Assembly: GCF_900182545.1 (NCBI RefSeq)
Contig: NZ_FXTJ01000002.1
Coordinates: 310,001 to 374,000 of the forward strand
DNA length: 64,000 nt
From: Geodermatophilus aquaeductus
GTDB taxonomy: Bacteria; Actinomycetota; Actinomycetes; Mycobacteriales; Geodermatophilaceae
Direction of reading: 5' to 3'
Part shown: in pieces, positions 34,890-44,061 of the stretch
How the letters are laid out: every line of letters begins with the position of its first letter
Numbering within the stretch: the stretch's first letter is position 1
Program-made: the position numbers and the translations under genes
The notes under the pieces: model-generated
Database searches by the model: none
What the model was told of the DNA's origin: nothing
What the model saw: the letters and a program-made list of their open reading frames with translations, nothing else

Positions 34890-35524
34890 GCGTGGCGGTC
34901 GGCACCGACGACCTCACCGCCTGGCTCCGCCGCTTCGCCGAGGTGGTGCACGAGCGCCGCGACGAGCTGACCGCGCTCGACGCCGCCATCGGCGACGCCG
35001 ACCACGGCTCGAACATGGACCGCGGGATGGCCGCCGTCGTGGCGGTGCTCGACGACGCCCCGCCCGCCGACCCCGCCGGCCTGCTGAAGAAGACCGGCGC
35101 CACCCTGGTGAGCAAGGTCGGGGGTGCCAGCGGCCCGCTCTACGGCACCTTCTTCCTGCGGATGGCCGGCGCCGCGGGGGACGGCGACCTCGACGACGCC
35201 GCCGTGGCCCGCGCGGTGCGGGCCGGGCTCGAGGGCGTGGTCGCGCGCGGCAAGGCCGAGCCCGGTGACAAGACGATGGTCGACGCGCTCGGCCCCGCCT
35301 GCGACGCGCTCGACGCCGCGGTGGGTGCCGGGAAGCCGTTGGCCGACGCGCTCGCCGCGGCCGCGGAGGCCGCCGTGCAGGGCCGCGACGCGACCGTGCC
35401 GATGGTCGCCCGCAAGGGCCGCGCCAGCTACCTCGGCGAGCGCAGCGCCGGGCACATGGACCCCGGCGCGACGTCGGTGACGCTGCTGGTCGAGGCGGCC
35501 GCGGCCACCCTGGGGCGGCCGTGA
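34886..35524 (+). CDS. dhaL: Dihydroxyacetone kinase ADP-binding subunit DhaL
   Basis: A 212-residue helical-barrel protein carrying the ADP/Mg2+ site: '[17 protein letters not shown]' near residue 34 supplies the Asp ligands, and '[15 protein letters not shown]' and '[13 protein letters not shown]' complete the nucleotide pocket. DhaL keeps ADP bound and is rephosphorylated by DhaM. The GTG at 34886 overlaps the dhaK stop; a GTG at 34892 is also possible. It sits between dhaK and dhaM, with GTGA overlaps on both sides. Confidence 0.94.
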
Positions 35525-35928
35525 CCGTCGGGATCGTCGTCGTCTCGCACAGCCGGGCCCTGGCCGACGCCGCGGTGGAGCTGGCCCGGCAGATGCTGCC
35601 CGGCCGCGAGCTCGCCGTCGCCGTCGCCGCGGGGACCGAGGACGGCGGGCTGGGCACCGACGCCGCCGCGGTGGCCGACGCCATCGGGCAGGCCGACTCC
35701 GGCGACGGCGTCGTCGTGCTCATGGACCTCGGCAGCGCGGTCCTGTCGGCGGAGACGGCGCTGGAGTTCCTCGACGACGACGTCCGCGAGCGGGTGACGC
35801 TGTCGGCGGCGCCGCTGGTGGAGGGGCTGGTCGGGGCGGTCGTGGTGGCGGCGTCGGGGATGACGCGCGCGCAGGTGGCCGCCGAGGCCGAGCGCGGGCT
35901 GGCGCCGAAGCAGGCGCACCTGTCGTGA
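35521..35928 (+). CDS. dhaM: Phosphocarrier subunit DhaM (EIIA-mannose-like domain)
   Basis: A 135-residue EIIA(Man)-type domain that passes phosphate from the PTS phosphoprotein HPr to DhaL-bound ADP. The phospho-accepting His is H10 in VVVSHS near the start; 'GVVVLMDLGSAVLSAETAL' is the conserved interface. It contains only the EIIA domain, without the HPr and EI-like domains found fused in E. coli DhaM, so it depends on PTS proteins encoded elsewhere. It is the last gene of dhaKLM. Confidence 0.92.
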   Translation: MTVGIVVVSHSRALADAAVELARQMLPGRELAVAVAAGTEDGGLGTDAAAVADAIGQADSGDGVVVLMDLGSAVLSAETALEFLDDDVRERVTLSAAPLVEGLVGAVVVAASGMTRAQVAAEAERGLAPKQAHLS

Positions 35929-35989
35929 CGGCTGGGACGGGCGTGACGACGGCGTCGCGCCGCGGTCCCGGCCGGCCGATGAGGTGATC

Positions 35990-36328
35990 ATGCGCGCCAG
36001 CCACGTCGCCACCGCCGCCGCCATCGCCACTGCCGCCTTCACCGCCGGCCTGACCGCCGCGTCCGCGCTGCACCGCCGCGCCGGCCGTCCGGTCCCCTCC
36101 GTCGAGACCGTCACCGAGCCCGCTCCCCAGCAGCTCCCGGCCACCGTGGAGCGCGACGCCGTCGTCCTCCCCTTCCCCCTCCCGGCCCTGCCCGCCGAGC
36201 AGGTGCCCGCGCAGCCCGCCAGGCCGGCCCGCTGTGGTGACAGCGGCGGTGTGACGAAGGCCGGGACGCCGTGCGGCGCCCGGGCCACCGGCGGCGGCCG
36301 CTGCCACCACCACCCGCTGGCGGCCTGA
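35990..36328 (+). CDS. Small protein with N-terminal hydrophobic helix and DUF5763-like Cys/His tail
   Basis: A 112-residue protein. The N-terminus has an Ala-rich helix ('VATAAAIATAAFTAGLTAA') that may be a signal or anchor, followed by a proline-rich linker. The last 30 residues carry CGDSGGVTKAGTPCG and a C-terminal CHHH, the Cys/His spacing of the short DUF5763-type zinc motif ('TKxGTPC'). The ATG at 35990 has GAGG five bases upstream. It lies alone between dhaM and the AlkZ-like gene. The function is unknown. Confidence 0.62.
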   Translation: MRASHVATAAAIATAAFTAGLTAASALHRRAGRPVPSVETVTEPAPQQLPATVERDAVVLPFPLPALPAEQVPAQPARPARCGDSGGVTKAGTPCGARATGGGRCHHHPLAA

Positions 36329-36360
36329 GGACCGTCACACCCCCGGGGTAGACAGCGGGG

Positions 36361-37467
36361 GTGGGCGCGCGCCGGGGAGCCGAGGTGCTCGGCCGGCGCG
36401 CGCTCAACCGCGCCACGCTCGCCCGGCAGCTGCTGCTGCGGCGCGCGGACCTCGACGCCCTCGCCGCCGTCGGGCACCTGGCCGGACTGCAGGCGCAGGA
36501 GCCGCAGGAGCCGCACGTCGGGCTGTGGTCACGGCTGACCGGCTTCCGGCCCGCGGAGCTCGACGGCCTGCTGGAGTCCCGGCGCGTGGTCCGCACGCAG
36601 CTCATGCGCCGGACGCTGCACCTGGTCACCGCCGAGGACTGCCTGCGGCTGCGGCCGGTGCACCAGGCGATGCTGGTCGCCCGGGCCACCGGCACGCTCG
36701 GTCGGCGGCTGCCCGGGGTGGACCTCGCCGAGCTCGCCGCCGCGGCGGAACCACTGTTCGCCGCGGAGCCGCGGACGCTGCCCGACGTCGGCCGCGCGCT
36801 GGCCGGCCGCTGGCCCGGGACCGCCGCGCGCGACCTCGGCGACGTCCTGTCCAGCCTCCTGCCGCTGGTGCAGACGACGCCGCGCGGGCTGTGGCGGCGG
36901 CAGGCGCCGGCCCGGAACACCACGGTGCGCGCCTGGCTGGGTCGCGACCTCGCGGAGGGGCCCCACGACGACGTCCTCGACGACCTGGTGCTGCGCTACC
37001 TGCGCGTGTACGGGCCGGCCGCGACCGCCGACCTGCGGGCGTGGAGCGGGCTCAGCGGCCTTCCGGCGGCGGTCGCGCGCCTCCGGCCGGGGCTGCGCTC
37101 CTTCCGCGACGAGCGCGGCCGCGAGCTGCTCGACGTCCCCGACGCCCCGCTCCCCGACCCCGGCGAGCCCGCGCCGGTGCGCTTCCTGCCCGCCTTCGAC
37201 AACGCCGTCCTCGGCTACGACGACCGGTCGCGGATCGTCGCCGACGAGCACCGCGGGCTGAGCGTCACCGGCGCCCGGCTGGTGCTGGTCGACGGCACGG
37301 TGGCCGCCACCTGGACCGCCCGGGAGCGCGAGGACGGCGGGGTCGCGGTGAGCGTGCAGCCGCTGCGACCGCTCTCCCTCGCCGAGCGCGGCGAGGTCGG
37401 GGCCGAGGCCGCCGACCTCGCCGCGTTCCTGGGGGACGGCGCCCCCGGGACGGTCGAGGGGATCTGA
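36361..37467 (+). CDS. AlkZ-like winged-helix DNA glycosylase family protein
   Basis: A 368-residue member of the HTH_42 (DUF1006) family, which includes AlkZ of Streptomyces and E. coli YcaQ, glycosylases that unhook interstrand crosslinks and alkylated bases. The catalytic QxQ motif is visible as GLQAQEP at about residues 42-48. 'RRTLHLVTAEDCLRLRP' and 'FDNAVLGYDDRSRI' are further family marks. It may repair a particular DNA lesion or protect against a self-made genotoxin; no toxin genes are next to it. The GTG at 36361 gives the usual length. Confidence 0.84.
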   Translation: MGARRGAEVLGRRALNRATLARQLLLRRADLDALAAVGHLAGLQAQEPQEPHVGLWSRLTGFRPAELDGLLESRRVVRTQLMRRTLHLVTAEDCLRLRPVHQAMLVARATGTLGRRLPGVDLAELAAAAEPLFAAEPRTLPDVGRALAGRWPGTAARDLGDVLSSLLPLVQTTPRGLWRRQAPARNTTVRAWLGRDLAEGPHDDVLDDLVLRYLRVYGPAATADLRAWSGLSGLPAAVARLRPGLRSFRDERGRELLDVPDAPLPDPGEPAPVRFLPAFDNAVLGYDDRSRIVADEHRGLSVTGARLVLVDGTVAATWTAREREDGGVAVSVQPLRPLSLAERGEVGAEAADLAAFLGDGAPGTVEGI

Positions 37468-37475
37468 CCGACCGG

Positions 37476-38333
37476 CTACCGCTGGCTGCCGCCGCCGACC
37501 ATCGGGTCGTCGCCGTCCCGGCGGACGCCGCGCTCGACGCCCTCGGTGGAGGACCCGGCGGTGTAGCCCTCAGGGTCGGACTCCTCGACCAGCACGTCGT
37601 CGCGCACGATCGCGTCCGGCGGCGGCTGCTCGACGACGGTCACCTCCTGCGGCTGGACGACGCCCTCGGCGGTCTCCGTACCGGGCCGCAGGCCGGTCGT
37701 CTCCGTCTCCTGCCGCGTGCCGCCCGACGAGCCCGACGTCGCCGCCGCGACCCCGGCCACCGCCGCCCCGGCCACCGCGGCGACGCCGGCCGCCACGGCC
37801 GTGCCGGACACGCCGGCCTTGCCGCTGTCGCCGCGCGAGCGGTAGGCGGTGTCGGCCGTGGGCGTGCCGACGTCGAGCCCCTCGTTGACCGAGCCGCGCC
37901 AGGCGCCGGTGGCGTACCCCTGGCTCTCGACGAGCGCCTTGAACCGCTCGAGGTCGGACCGGACCTGCCGGTCGACGATGCCGAGCTTGTCGCCGACCTG
38001 CTCCACGACGCCCTCGGGCTCGTACTCCAGCTCCAGGTACACGATCGTCGAGCCGGCGCCGGCGGGCTCGAAGCGGACCGCGCCGGCGTTGGTGGCCCCG
38101 CCGGTGGCCGCCCAGGCGACCTTGCGGTCGGGTTCCTGCTCGAGGACGGCGGCCTCCCACTCGCGCCGGACGCCCGCGATCTCGGCGACCCAGTGCAGGC
38201 GCCGGTCGTCGAGCTGCCGGACCTCCTTCACCCCGCCCATGAAGTGCGGGAAGTCCTCGAACTGGGTCCACTGGTCGTAGGCCGTGCGGACCGGTACGTC
38301 GACCTGGATCGACTTCTCCACCTTGGTGGTCAT
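37476..38333 (-). CDS. SRPBCC (cyclase/dehydrase) family protein with membrane segment
   Basis: A 285-residue protein. Residues 3-140 form a START-like SRPBCC domain with the actinobacterial cyclase/dehydrase pattern ('VDVPVRTAYDQWTQFEDFPHFM'). An Ala/Val-rich hydrophobic stretch near 180-205 may be a membrane helix, and the C-terminal 80 residues are acidic, Gly/Thr-rich and disordered. Members are often induced under stress and may bind lipids. ATG 38333 has GGAGGA six bases upstream. It is convergent with the AlkZ-like gene (8 bp between stops). Confidence 0.8.
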   Translation of the reverse strand: MTTKVEKSIQVDVPVRTAYDQWTQFEDFPHFMGGVKEVRQLDDRRLHWVAEIAGVRREWEAAVLEQEPDRKVAWAATGGATNAGAVRFEPAGAGSTIVYLELEYEPEGVVEQVGDKLGIVDRQVRSDLERFKALVESQGYATGAWRGSVNEGLDVGTPTADTAYRSRGDSGKAGVSGTAVAAGVAAVAGAAVAGVAAATSGSSGGTRQETETTGLRPGTETAEGVVQPQEVTVVEQPPPDAIVRDDVLVEESDPEGYTAGSSTEGVERGVRRDGDDPMVGGGSQR

Positions 38334-38405
38334 CGCCATCCTCCTCCGTCGCAGGACGCTGCCCGAGGGGATGTGACCGGCGCCACTACGGCGCAAACCC
38401 GGAGG

Positions 38406-39509
38406 TCAGTTGCGCGCGTTCGCCACCAGCGGGCAGGTGAAGGGGTCCCGCTCCCCCAGCCCGACCCGGTTGAGGTACCGGACGACGATGCGGTACGAGG
38501 CGACCAGGCTGGTCTGGGTGTAGCCGACGCCGACCTCCCGGCAGAACGCCCGCACGATCGGCTGGGCGCGCCGCAGGTTGGGCCGCGGCATGCTCGGGAA
38601 GAGGTGGTGCTCGATCTGGTAGTTCAGCCCGCCCATCGCCAGGTCGGTCAGCGGGCCGCCGTCGATGTTGCGGGAGACGAGCACCTGCCGGCGGAGGAAG
38701 TCCACGCGGGCGTCCGCCGGCACGATCGGCATCCCCTTGTGGTTGGGCGCGAACGAGCCGCCGAGCAGCACGCCGAAGAGGCCGAGCTGCAGCGCGAGGA
38801 ACGCGGCCGCCTTGCCGGGCGGGAGCACCAGCAGCAGGACCGCGACGTAGCCGGCCAGCCGGCCGACCACGATCGTGAGCTCGACCCGCCGGAACCGCAG
38901 ATCCCGCCGGGCCTTCAGCACCTGGAGGCTGGCGACGTGGAGACTCAGGCCCTCCAGCAGCAGCAGGGGGAAGAACGCCCAGCCCTGCCGGGCCGCGAAC
39001 CAGGCCCCGAACCCGCTCCGCGCGGCGACGACGGCCGGGGTGAACGCGACCACGCCGGGCGCGATGTCGGGGTCGCGGCCCTCCTGGTTGGGCGCGCCGT
39101 GGTGCCTGTTGTGCTTGTGCGCCCACCAGCCGGCGCTGAGCCCGGCGAAGGCGCCGGCCATGATCCGCGCGGCCCAGTCGTTCCACCGCGCCGAGGCGAA
39201 GACCTGCCGGTGCGCGGCGTCGTGGCCGAGGAAGCCGAACTGCGCCGTGACGGCGGCGAGGGCCGCCGCGACCAGCAGCTGCAACCAGGTGTCCCCGAGC
39301 AGGCCGAAGGCCACCCACACACCGGCGAAGGCGCCGGCCGTGAGCAGCATGTGCGTCCAGTACCAGGCGTACCGGCGCCGGAGCAGGCCGGCGTCCTGCA
39401 CCCGACGGGACAGCTCCGCGTAGCTGGTCGTCTGCCGCGCCGTCCGGGGACGGCGGACCGCTGCCCCGCCGGTGACGGGGAGCGACGGGTCGATCGAGGT
39501 GGAGGTCAC
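38406..39509 (-). CDS. Membrane fatty acid desaturase
   Basis: A 367-residue integral membrane di-iron desaturase. The three His boxes are present: GHDAAH near residue 95, HKHNRHH near 131 and QIEHH near 299, with about four to six helices between them. This acyl-lipid/acyl-CoA class (DesA3/Des6-like) introduces a double bond using O2 and electrons from ferredoxin or an oxidoreductase. No reductase is adjacent. It lies downstream of the GAF-ANTAR operon in the same direction but is separated from it by a terminator, so it has its own promoter. It may adjust membrane fluidity. Confidence 0.88.
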   Translation of the reverse strand: MTSTSIDPSLPVTGGAAVRRPRTARQTTSYAELSRRVQDAGLLRRRYAWYWTHMLLTAGAFAGVWVAFGLLGDTWLQLLVAAALAAVTAQFGFLGHDAAHRQVFASARWNDWAARIMAGAFAGLSAGWWAHKHNRHHGAPNQEGRDPDIAPGVVAFTPAVVAARSGFGAWFAARQGWAFFPLLLLEGLSLHVASLQVLKARRDLRFRRVELTIVVGRLAGYVAVLLLVLPPGKAAAFLALQLGLFGVLLGGSFAPNHKGMPIVPADARVDFLRRQVLVSRNIDGGPLTDLAMGGLNYQIEHHLFPSMPRPNLRRAQPIVRAFCREVGVGYTQTSLVASYRIVVRYLNRVGLGERDPFTCPLVANARN

Positions 39510-39574
39510 TCAGGCGCCTTCGTCGGACGGGACGGGAGAACCGCGCCGGGTCCGGGGCAGCACCGCCACGGTAA

Positions 39575-39599
39575 CCCCGCGGGACTCCTCCCGCCGGGG
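39575..39599 (-). terminator. Terminator of the GAF-ANTAR operon
   Basis: A 10-bp stem with one bulged C (39575-39584 with 39589-39599) and a CTCC loop, 2 bp after the stop of the second GAF-ANTAR gene on the minus strand. Confidence 0.6.
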
Positions 39600-39601
39600 C
39601 G

Positions 39602-40315
39602 TCAGCGACCGAGGCGCAGCCGCCCGTGCACGACGGCGTCGGCGACCGCGGCGAGCGGCATCCCGTGGCGCCGGGCGTGGTCCCGCAGGGCGGTGAACGC
39701 CTGCCCGACCTCCAGGCCGCTGCGCTCGGCGAGGACGCCCTTGGCCTGCTCGATCAGCACCCGGCTGTTGAGCGCGCCCTGCAGCTGCTCGGCCAGCCGG
39801 TCGCGGGCGCGCATGCTGCGCTCCTGGAGCAGGCCGATCGTGCCGATGTCGGCGAGCGCCCGCGCGAGCTTGGCGTCGGCGGCGCCGAGTGCGCCCGGCG
39901 CCACCCGGAAGACGTTGAGCGCGCCGATCACCTCGTCGCGCAGGCGCATCGGCACGGCCTCCGCGGAGGCGAAACCGGCGGCCTCGATGCGCGCGGTGAA
40001 CGCCGGCCAGGCCGATCGCATCGCCTCGGGGTCGGGCCGGCTCACCGCCACACCCGTGCGGAAGGCGTCCAGGCAGGGGCCCTCCTCGTTCTGCAGCTCG
40101 AACAGCTCCAGCAGGCGGACCTCGTGGCTGGAGGCGGCCATGACCTCCAGCCCGCCGCGCTGGTCGGCCAGCATGATCCCGCCGGCGTCGGCGTCGAGGA
40201 GCTCGACGGCGCGCTCGACGAGGACGTGCAGGAAGTCGAGGACGTCGAACTCCGCGACGAGCGTGTCGGCCAGCTGCACGAACGCGTCGGCGATGAGTTC
40301 CTCTCGGGCGGTCAC
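39602..40315 (-). CDS. GAF-ANTAR transcription antitermination regulator
   Basis: A 237-residue protein: an N-terminal helix ('ELIADAFVQLADTLVAEFDV'), a GAF sensor domain (about 30-150), then an ANTAR domain (about 170-235) with 'VLIEQAKGVLAERSGLEVGQAF'. ANTAR binds paired RNA hairpins and prevents termination. The GAF domain would sense a small ligand or redox signal. It overlaps the preceding GAF-ANTAR gene by 4 bp, so two related regulators are co-translated and may heterodimerise. The target RNA is unknown. Confidence 0.87.
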   Translation of the reverse strand: MTAREELIADAFVQLADTLVAEFDVLDFLHVLVERAVELLDADAGGIMLADQRGGLEVMAASSHEVRLLELFELQNEEGPCLDAFRTGVAVSRPDPEAMRSAWPAFTARIEAAGFASAEAVPMRLRDEVIGALNVFRVAPGALGAADAKLARALADIGTIGLLQERSMRARDRLAEQLQGALNSRVLIEQAKGVLAERSGLEVGQAFTALRDHARRHGMPLAAVADAVVHGRLRLGR

Positions 40316-41064
40316 TCGGGCTCCCCTCCTGGGCCGGGGCCCGTGTCACGGACCTGCGTCCCGGTCTCACTGTCGTGGAATCGGAGCCGGCGTGCCACCA
40401 CGTCGCCGGCGACGTCGGCGACATCGCGGTCGTCGGCCCACGCCTGGGCCCGCAGCGCCCGCAGCGCGTCGGCGACGTCCACGTCGAGCTGTACGGCGAC
40501 CATGCCGGCCGCCTGGTGCACGACCGCGCGCCGCTCGGCGAGGTCGGGCAGGCCGGCACCGCCGGTCGCGTCGTCGCGGCCCTGCAGGTGCAGCAGCACC
40601 GCGACGGCCGCGTCGGCGTAGGCGACCGCCTCGGTGAGGTGCGCGTCCTGCAGCGGTCCGGTCTCGGCCCGGTAGAGGTCGAGGACGCCGAGCGAGACGG
40701 CCCCCACCTGCAGCGGGAAGGTGAACGCGGCGGACACCCCGGCCCGCCCGGCGCCGCGCGCGAAGGCCGGCCAGCGGGCACCGCCGTCGTCGACGAGGTC
40801 TGGGCACAGCACCGGGCGGCGCGAGCGGGCCGCCTCCGTGCACGGGCCCTCGCCGAGGGAGAACTGCAGGTCCTCCAGCTCGCGGCCGACGCCGGGCGTC
40901 GCCGCGACGACGCCGTTCATCCCGGTGGCGTCCACCAGGGCCAGGCCCACGCCGCTCACCGCGGTCGAGCGCCGGCAGTCCTCGACCAGGCGGTCGGGCC
41001 AGGACGCCGACGGGCCCGCGGCCACGAGCGTGGCGAGGATGCCCGCCACCCGCGCTCCCGCCAC
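40312..41064 (-). CDS. GAF-ANTAR transcription antitermination regulator
   Basis: About 250 residues with a GAF domain ('LEDLQFSLGEGPCTEAARS' near the middle) followed by an ANTAR domain ('AVVHQAAGMVAVQLDVDVADAL'). It is the first gene of the two-gene GAF-ANTAR operon. The start is uncertain: GTG at 41064, GTG at 41049 (GGGAG five bases before), or GTG at 41121. ANTAR residues contacting RNA look conserved. Like its partner it probably adjusts transcription elongation in response to an unknown signal. Confidence 0.84.
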   Translation of the reverse strand: MAGARVAGILATLVAAGPSASWPDRLVEDCRRSTAVSGVGLALVDATGMNGVVAATPGVGRELEDLQFSLGEGPCTEAARSRRPVLCPDLVDDGGARWPAFARGAGRAGVSAAFTFPLQVGAVSLGVLDLYRAETGPLQDAHLTEAVAYADAAVAVLLHLQGRDDATGGAGLPDLAERRAVVHQAAGMVAVQLDVDVADALRALRAQAWADDRDVADVAGDVVARRLRFHDSETGTQVRDTGPGPGGEPE

Positions 41065-41152
41065 GTCGCACGTCCGTCCACTCGGTGCCCAGGGCGAGCC
41101 GGCCGGCCCGTACGGGACCACTCTCCCAGGCCCCGCCCCCTGCCGGGCCTCC

Positions 41153-41896
41153 TCACGCGTCCCGGCGGCGCAGCGCCCACCACGCGAGGGCGACGGCGGC
41201 GGCCGCCCAGAGCGCCAGGATCCCCAGCCCGGCCACCGGCCCGAAGACGTCGATCGGCCGGCTGTGCAGGCGCACCGCGACCGCCCCGGCGCGGTCGGGG
41301 AGGAAGACAGCGGCCCTCTGCAGGCCGGGGACCAGCTCCAGCAGCGGCGAGAGCAGGAAGAAGAACGGCACCAGCAGGCCGAGCGCCCCCGCCTGGTCGC
41401 GCAGCAGCACCCCCACGGCCATGCAGACGACGGCGAGCAGCGTCGGGTACAGCGCCGCCGCGACCGTGGCCCGCAGCATCCCGGGCGTGGCCAGCGAGAC
41501 CCCCGGCGCGCCGAGCACCGCCTGGGTGAGCAGCAGGGTGGCGACGGCGGTGACGGCCGCCGTCCCCAGCACGAGGACCGCGCCGACGGCGAGCTTCGCG
41601 GCCAGGAAGCGGCCCCGCCGCGGCACGGCGACCAGCGAGGTGTGCACGGTCTGCCGGGCGTACTCGCCGGCGGTCAGGAGCACGGCGAGCACGATGACGG
41701 CGACGTGGCCGAAGTTCAGGCCGTAGAAGGCGATCGTCCCCGGGTCGTAGTCGGGCTCGGCGGCCTCGGCGGCCCCGACCGAGGCGACCACGCCCACGCC
41801 GATGCCGGCGACCGCGACGACGTAGGCCAGCAGGGTGAGCCACGTCGACCGCAGCGTCGTCGCCTTGACCCACTCGGCGCGCAGCGCGGCGGTCAC
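41153..41896 (-). CDS. ABC-2 type transporter permease
   Basis: A 247-residue membrane protein with six hydrophobic segments and the N-terminal 'LRAEWVKATTLRSTWLTL' signature of the family. It forms an exporter with the ATPase whose stop codon overlaps its GTG (GTGA). It is paralogous to the permease at 3479-4210. It is divergent from a NarL-type histidine kinase/response regulator pair, a common arrangement in which the two-component system controls the exporter. Confidence 0.88.
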   Translation of the reverse strand: MTAALRAEWVKATTLRSTWLTLLAYVVAVAGIGVGVVASVGAAEAAEPDYDPGTIAFYGLNFGHVAVIVLAVLLTAGEYARQTVHTSLVAVPRRGRFLAAKLAVGAVLVLGTAAVTAVATLLLTQAVLGAPGVSLATPGMLRATVAAALYPTLLAVVCMAVGVLLRDQAGALGLLVPFFFLLSPLLELVPGLQRAAVFLPDRAGAVAVRLHSRPIDVFGPVAGLGILALWAAAAVALAWWALRRRDA

Positions 41897-42795
41897 GCGG
41901 CCGCCTCCGGGGCCGGCGCGGTGAGCCCGAGGAAGGCGTCCTCCAGCGAGCGCACGTCGGCGCCGAGCTCGGTCAGCGGGACGCCGTGCCGGGCGGCGAC
42001 CGCGCCGACGCGCGCGGCGTCGACCCCGGCCACCCGCAGCGCGCCGTCGTCGTCGTCGCGGGTGACGGTGGCACCGGCAGCGAGCAGCAGGCCGCGCAGG
42101 CGCTCGGGCTGCGCGGTGCCGACGCGCACCCGGCCCACGGTGTGCTCGGCGAGGAAGGCCGGCAGGGGCGTGTCGGCCAGCAGCCGGCCGGAGCCGACGA
42201 CGAGCAGGTGGTCGGCGGTCCGCGCCACCTCGGCCATGAGGTGGCTGGAGACCAGCACGGTGCGCCCCTCGGCGGCCAGGCCGCGCAGGAACGCGCGCAG
42301 CCAGCGGATGCCCTCGGCGTCGAGGCCGTTGACCGGCTCGTCGAGCAGCAGCACCGGCGGGTCGCCGAGCAGCGCGGCGGCGATGCCCAGCCGCTGCCGC
42401 ATGCCGAGGGAGAACCCGCGGACCCGGCGGCCGGCCGCCTCCCGCAGGCCGACCAGGTCGAGCACCGCGCGGACCCGGTGCGCGGGCAGCGCGTTGCTGG
42501 CGGCCAGCCAGCGCAGGTGGTCGCGGGCCGTGCGCCCGGGGTGGGCCGCGCTGCTGTCGAGGAGGGCACCGACCGCGCGCAGCGGCCGCTCGAGGTCGGC
42601 GTAGGCGCGCCCGCCGATCCGGGCGGTGCCCGCCGTCGGCCGGTCGAGCCCGAGCAGCATCCGCAGGGTGGTGGACTTGCCCGCCCCGTTGCGCCCGAGG
42701 AAGGCGGTGACGGTGCCCTCGGGGACGTCGAAGGTGAGGTCGTCCACCGCGACGACCGTGCCGTAGCGCTTGGTGAGCCCGCGTACCTCGATCAC
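41893..42795 (-). CDS. ABC transporter ATP-binding protein (exporter type)
   Basis: A 300-residue ABC ATPase, Walker A GRNGAGKS at 34-41, signature region FSLGMRQR, and Walker B VLLLDEPVNG, with a DrrA-like C-terminal domain. It has the same length and same GTG-ATC-GAG start as the paralogue at 4207-5109. A longer start at 42813 is possible but adds six residues before the conserved IEVRGLTK. It is coupled by a 4-bp overlap to the permease. It is likely regulated by the divergent two-component system. Confidence 0.92.
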   Translation of the reverse strand: MIEVRGLTKRYGTVVAVDDLTFDVPEGTVTAFLGRNGAGKSTTLRMLLGLDRPTAGTARIGGRAYADLERPLRAVGALLDSSAAHPGRTARDHLRWLAASNALPAHRVRAVLDLVGLREAAGRRVRGFSLGMRQRLGIAAALLGDPPVLLLDEPVNGLDAEGIRWLRAFLRGLAAEGRTVLVSSHLMAEVARTADHLLVVGSGRLLADTPLPAFLAEHTVGRVRVGTAQPERLRGLLLAAGATVTRDDDDGALRVAGVDAARVGAVAARHGVPLTELGADVRSLEDAFLGLTAPAPEAAA

Positions 42796-42903
42796 GGCGG
42801 AACGGTCGCGCACGGAGCCGGCCGCCCGCCTCCCCCGCGGGGTCCGTCCGCCTCCCTCCCGAGCGGGACGTCACGGCCTGCTGTGGCGGGCCATGATCGG
42901 CGG

Positions 42904-44061
42904 GTGCGCGGCGCCCTCTCCTCGCTGACGGCCAGGTCCACCTGGACGCGCGCCGTGCACCTGGTGCTGGGCGCCTGGGTCGCCGTCGCCTGCGCGCTGG
43001 TCTGGCCCGGCCTGGAGGACTCCGCGCCGCGGACCCTCGCCGGCCTCTACCTCGCCCCGCTGCCGCTGCTGGCGCTGCTGGCGTGCGTCCCGGCGGTCCG
43101 GCGCAGCGAGGGGGTGCAGGCCCGCGCGCTGCTGCTGCCCGGCGACGACGAGGTGACCGTCGAGCCGGCGCGCACCTGGTCCGAGCGCGGACGGCTGCTG
43201 CTGTGGCTGGTCGCCCGCGTGGAGCTGGGCGTGCTCGCGGCGGAGCTGACCGCGCTGGCGGTGTGGGCGGGGGCCGCGCTCCTCACCGGCTCCCGGGTGT
43301 CCGCCGTCGCGGGGGTGCCGCTGGCCGTCGTCGTCCTGCCGGCCTGGGCACTCGCCGTCGCCGGGCTCGGCGCGCTGACCGCCGCGGTCGCCCGGCGCCT
43401 GCTGTCGCCCTCGCCGGCCGAGCGGCTGGCCGCGCAGCGGGCGCGCACCGAGCGGCTGCTGGAGCGCACCCGGCTGGCCGCCGAGCTGCACGACTCGATC
43501 GGCCACGCGCTCACCGTCACGCTGCTGCAGGCCGGCGCCGCCCGCGACGTCGCCGGCCGCGACCCCGCCTTCGTCGACCGCGCGCTGGCCGCCATCGAGG
43601 ACAGCGCCCGCTCCGCCGCCGCCGACCTCGACCGGGTGCTGGCCCTGCTGCGGGAGACCTCGCCGGCGCCCGCCGCACCGACGCTGGCCGACGTCGGCGG
43701 GCTGGTGCACGCGGCGGAGGCGGCCGGCGCGCGGGTCGACGCCCGGGTCGACCCCGCGGTGGCCGGGCTGCCGGAAGTGCTCTCCCGCGAGGCGTACCGG
43801 ATCGTGCAGGAGGCGCTGACCAACGCGCTGCGGCACGCCGGGCCGGTGCCGGTGCGGCTCGACGTCGGGGTGGACGGCGGCGCGCTGCGGCTGGCCGTGC
43901 GCAACCCCGTCCCCGCACCCGTGGTCGCCGCCCGCGGCGGCGGCAGCGGGATCCGCGGGCTGCACGAGCGCGCCGCCGTGCTCGGCGGGACCGCGCTGAC
44001 GGGCCCGGACGGCGACGACTGGCGGGTCGAGGTCCGGCTTCCGCTGGGCGGGCCCGCGTGA
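42904..44061 (+). CDS. Two-component sensor histidine kinase (NarL/DesK class)
   Basis: A 385-residue membrane kinase with several hydrophobic segments in the first 165 residues. The HisKA_3 dimerisation motif ELHDSIGHALTVTLLQ follows, with the phospho-accepting H196. The ATP-binding domain has 'REAYRIVQEALTNALRHA' (N box) and GSGIRGLHERAAVLGG (G box). It phosphorylates the response regulator whose GTG overlaps its stop. Lying next to a divergent ABC exporter suggests that it senses a compound that the exporter removes (inference). Confidence 0.9.
   Translation: MRGALSSLTARSTWTRAVHLVLGAWVAVACALVWPGLEDSAPRTLAGLYLAPLPLLALLACVPAVRRSEGVQARALLLPGDDEVTVEPARTWSERGRLLLWLVARVELGVLAAELTALAVWAGAALLTGSRVSAVAGVPLAVVVLPAWALAVAGLGALTAAVARRLLSPSPAERLAAQRARTERLLERTRLAAELHDSIGHALTVTLLQAGAARDVAGRDPAFVDRALAAIEDSARSAAADLDRVLALLRETSPAPAAPTLADVGGLVHAAEAAGARVDARVDPAVAGLPEVLSREAYRIVQEALTNALRHAGPVPVRLDVGVDGGALRLAVRNPVPAPVVAARGGGSGIRGLHERAAVLGGTALTGPDGDDWRVEVRLPLGGPA

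Noticed and set aside
36001..36328. Zinc finger DNA-binding protein reading of the small Cys/His-tailed protein.
   Set aside because: Only one short Cys/His cluster is present after a hydrophobic N-terminus and Pro-rich linker; it fits a DUF5763-type motif better than a classical DNA-binding finger.
36525..40637. Very long plus-strand frame (about 1,370 codons) through the AlkZ, SRPBCC and desaturase region.
   Set aside because: It runs antisense to two well-supported genes and has low-complexity Arg/Pro/Ala composition; it reflects high GC rather than coding.
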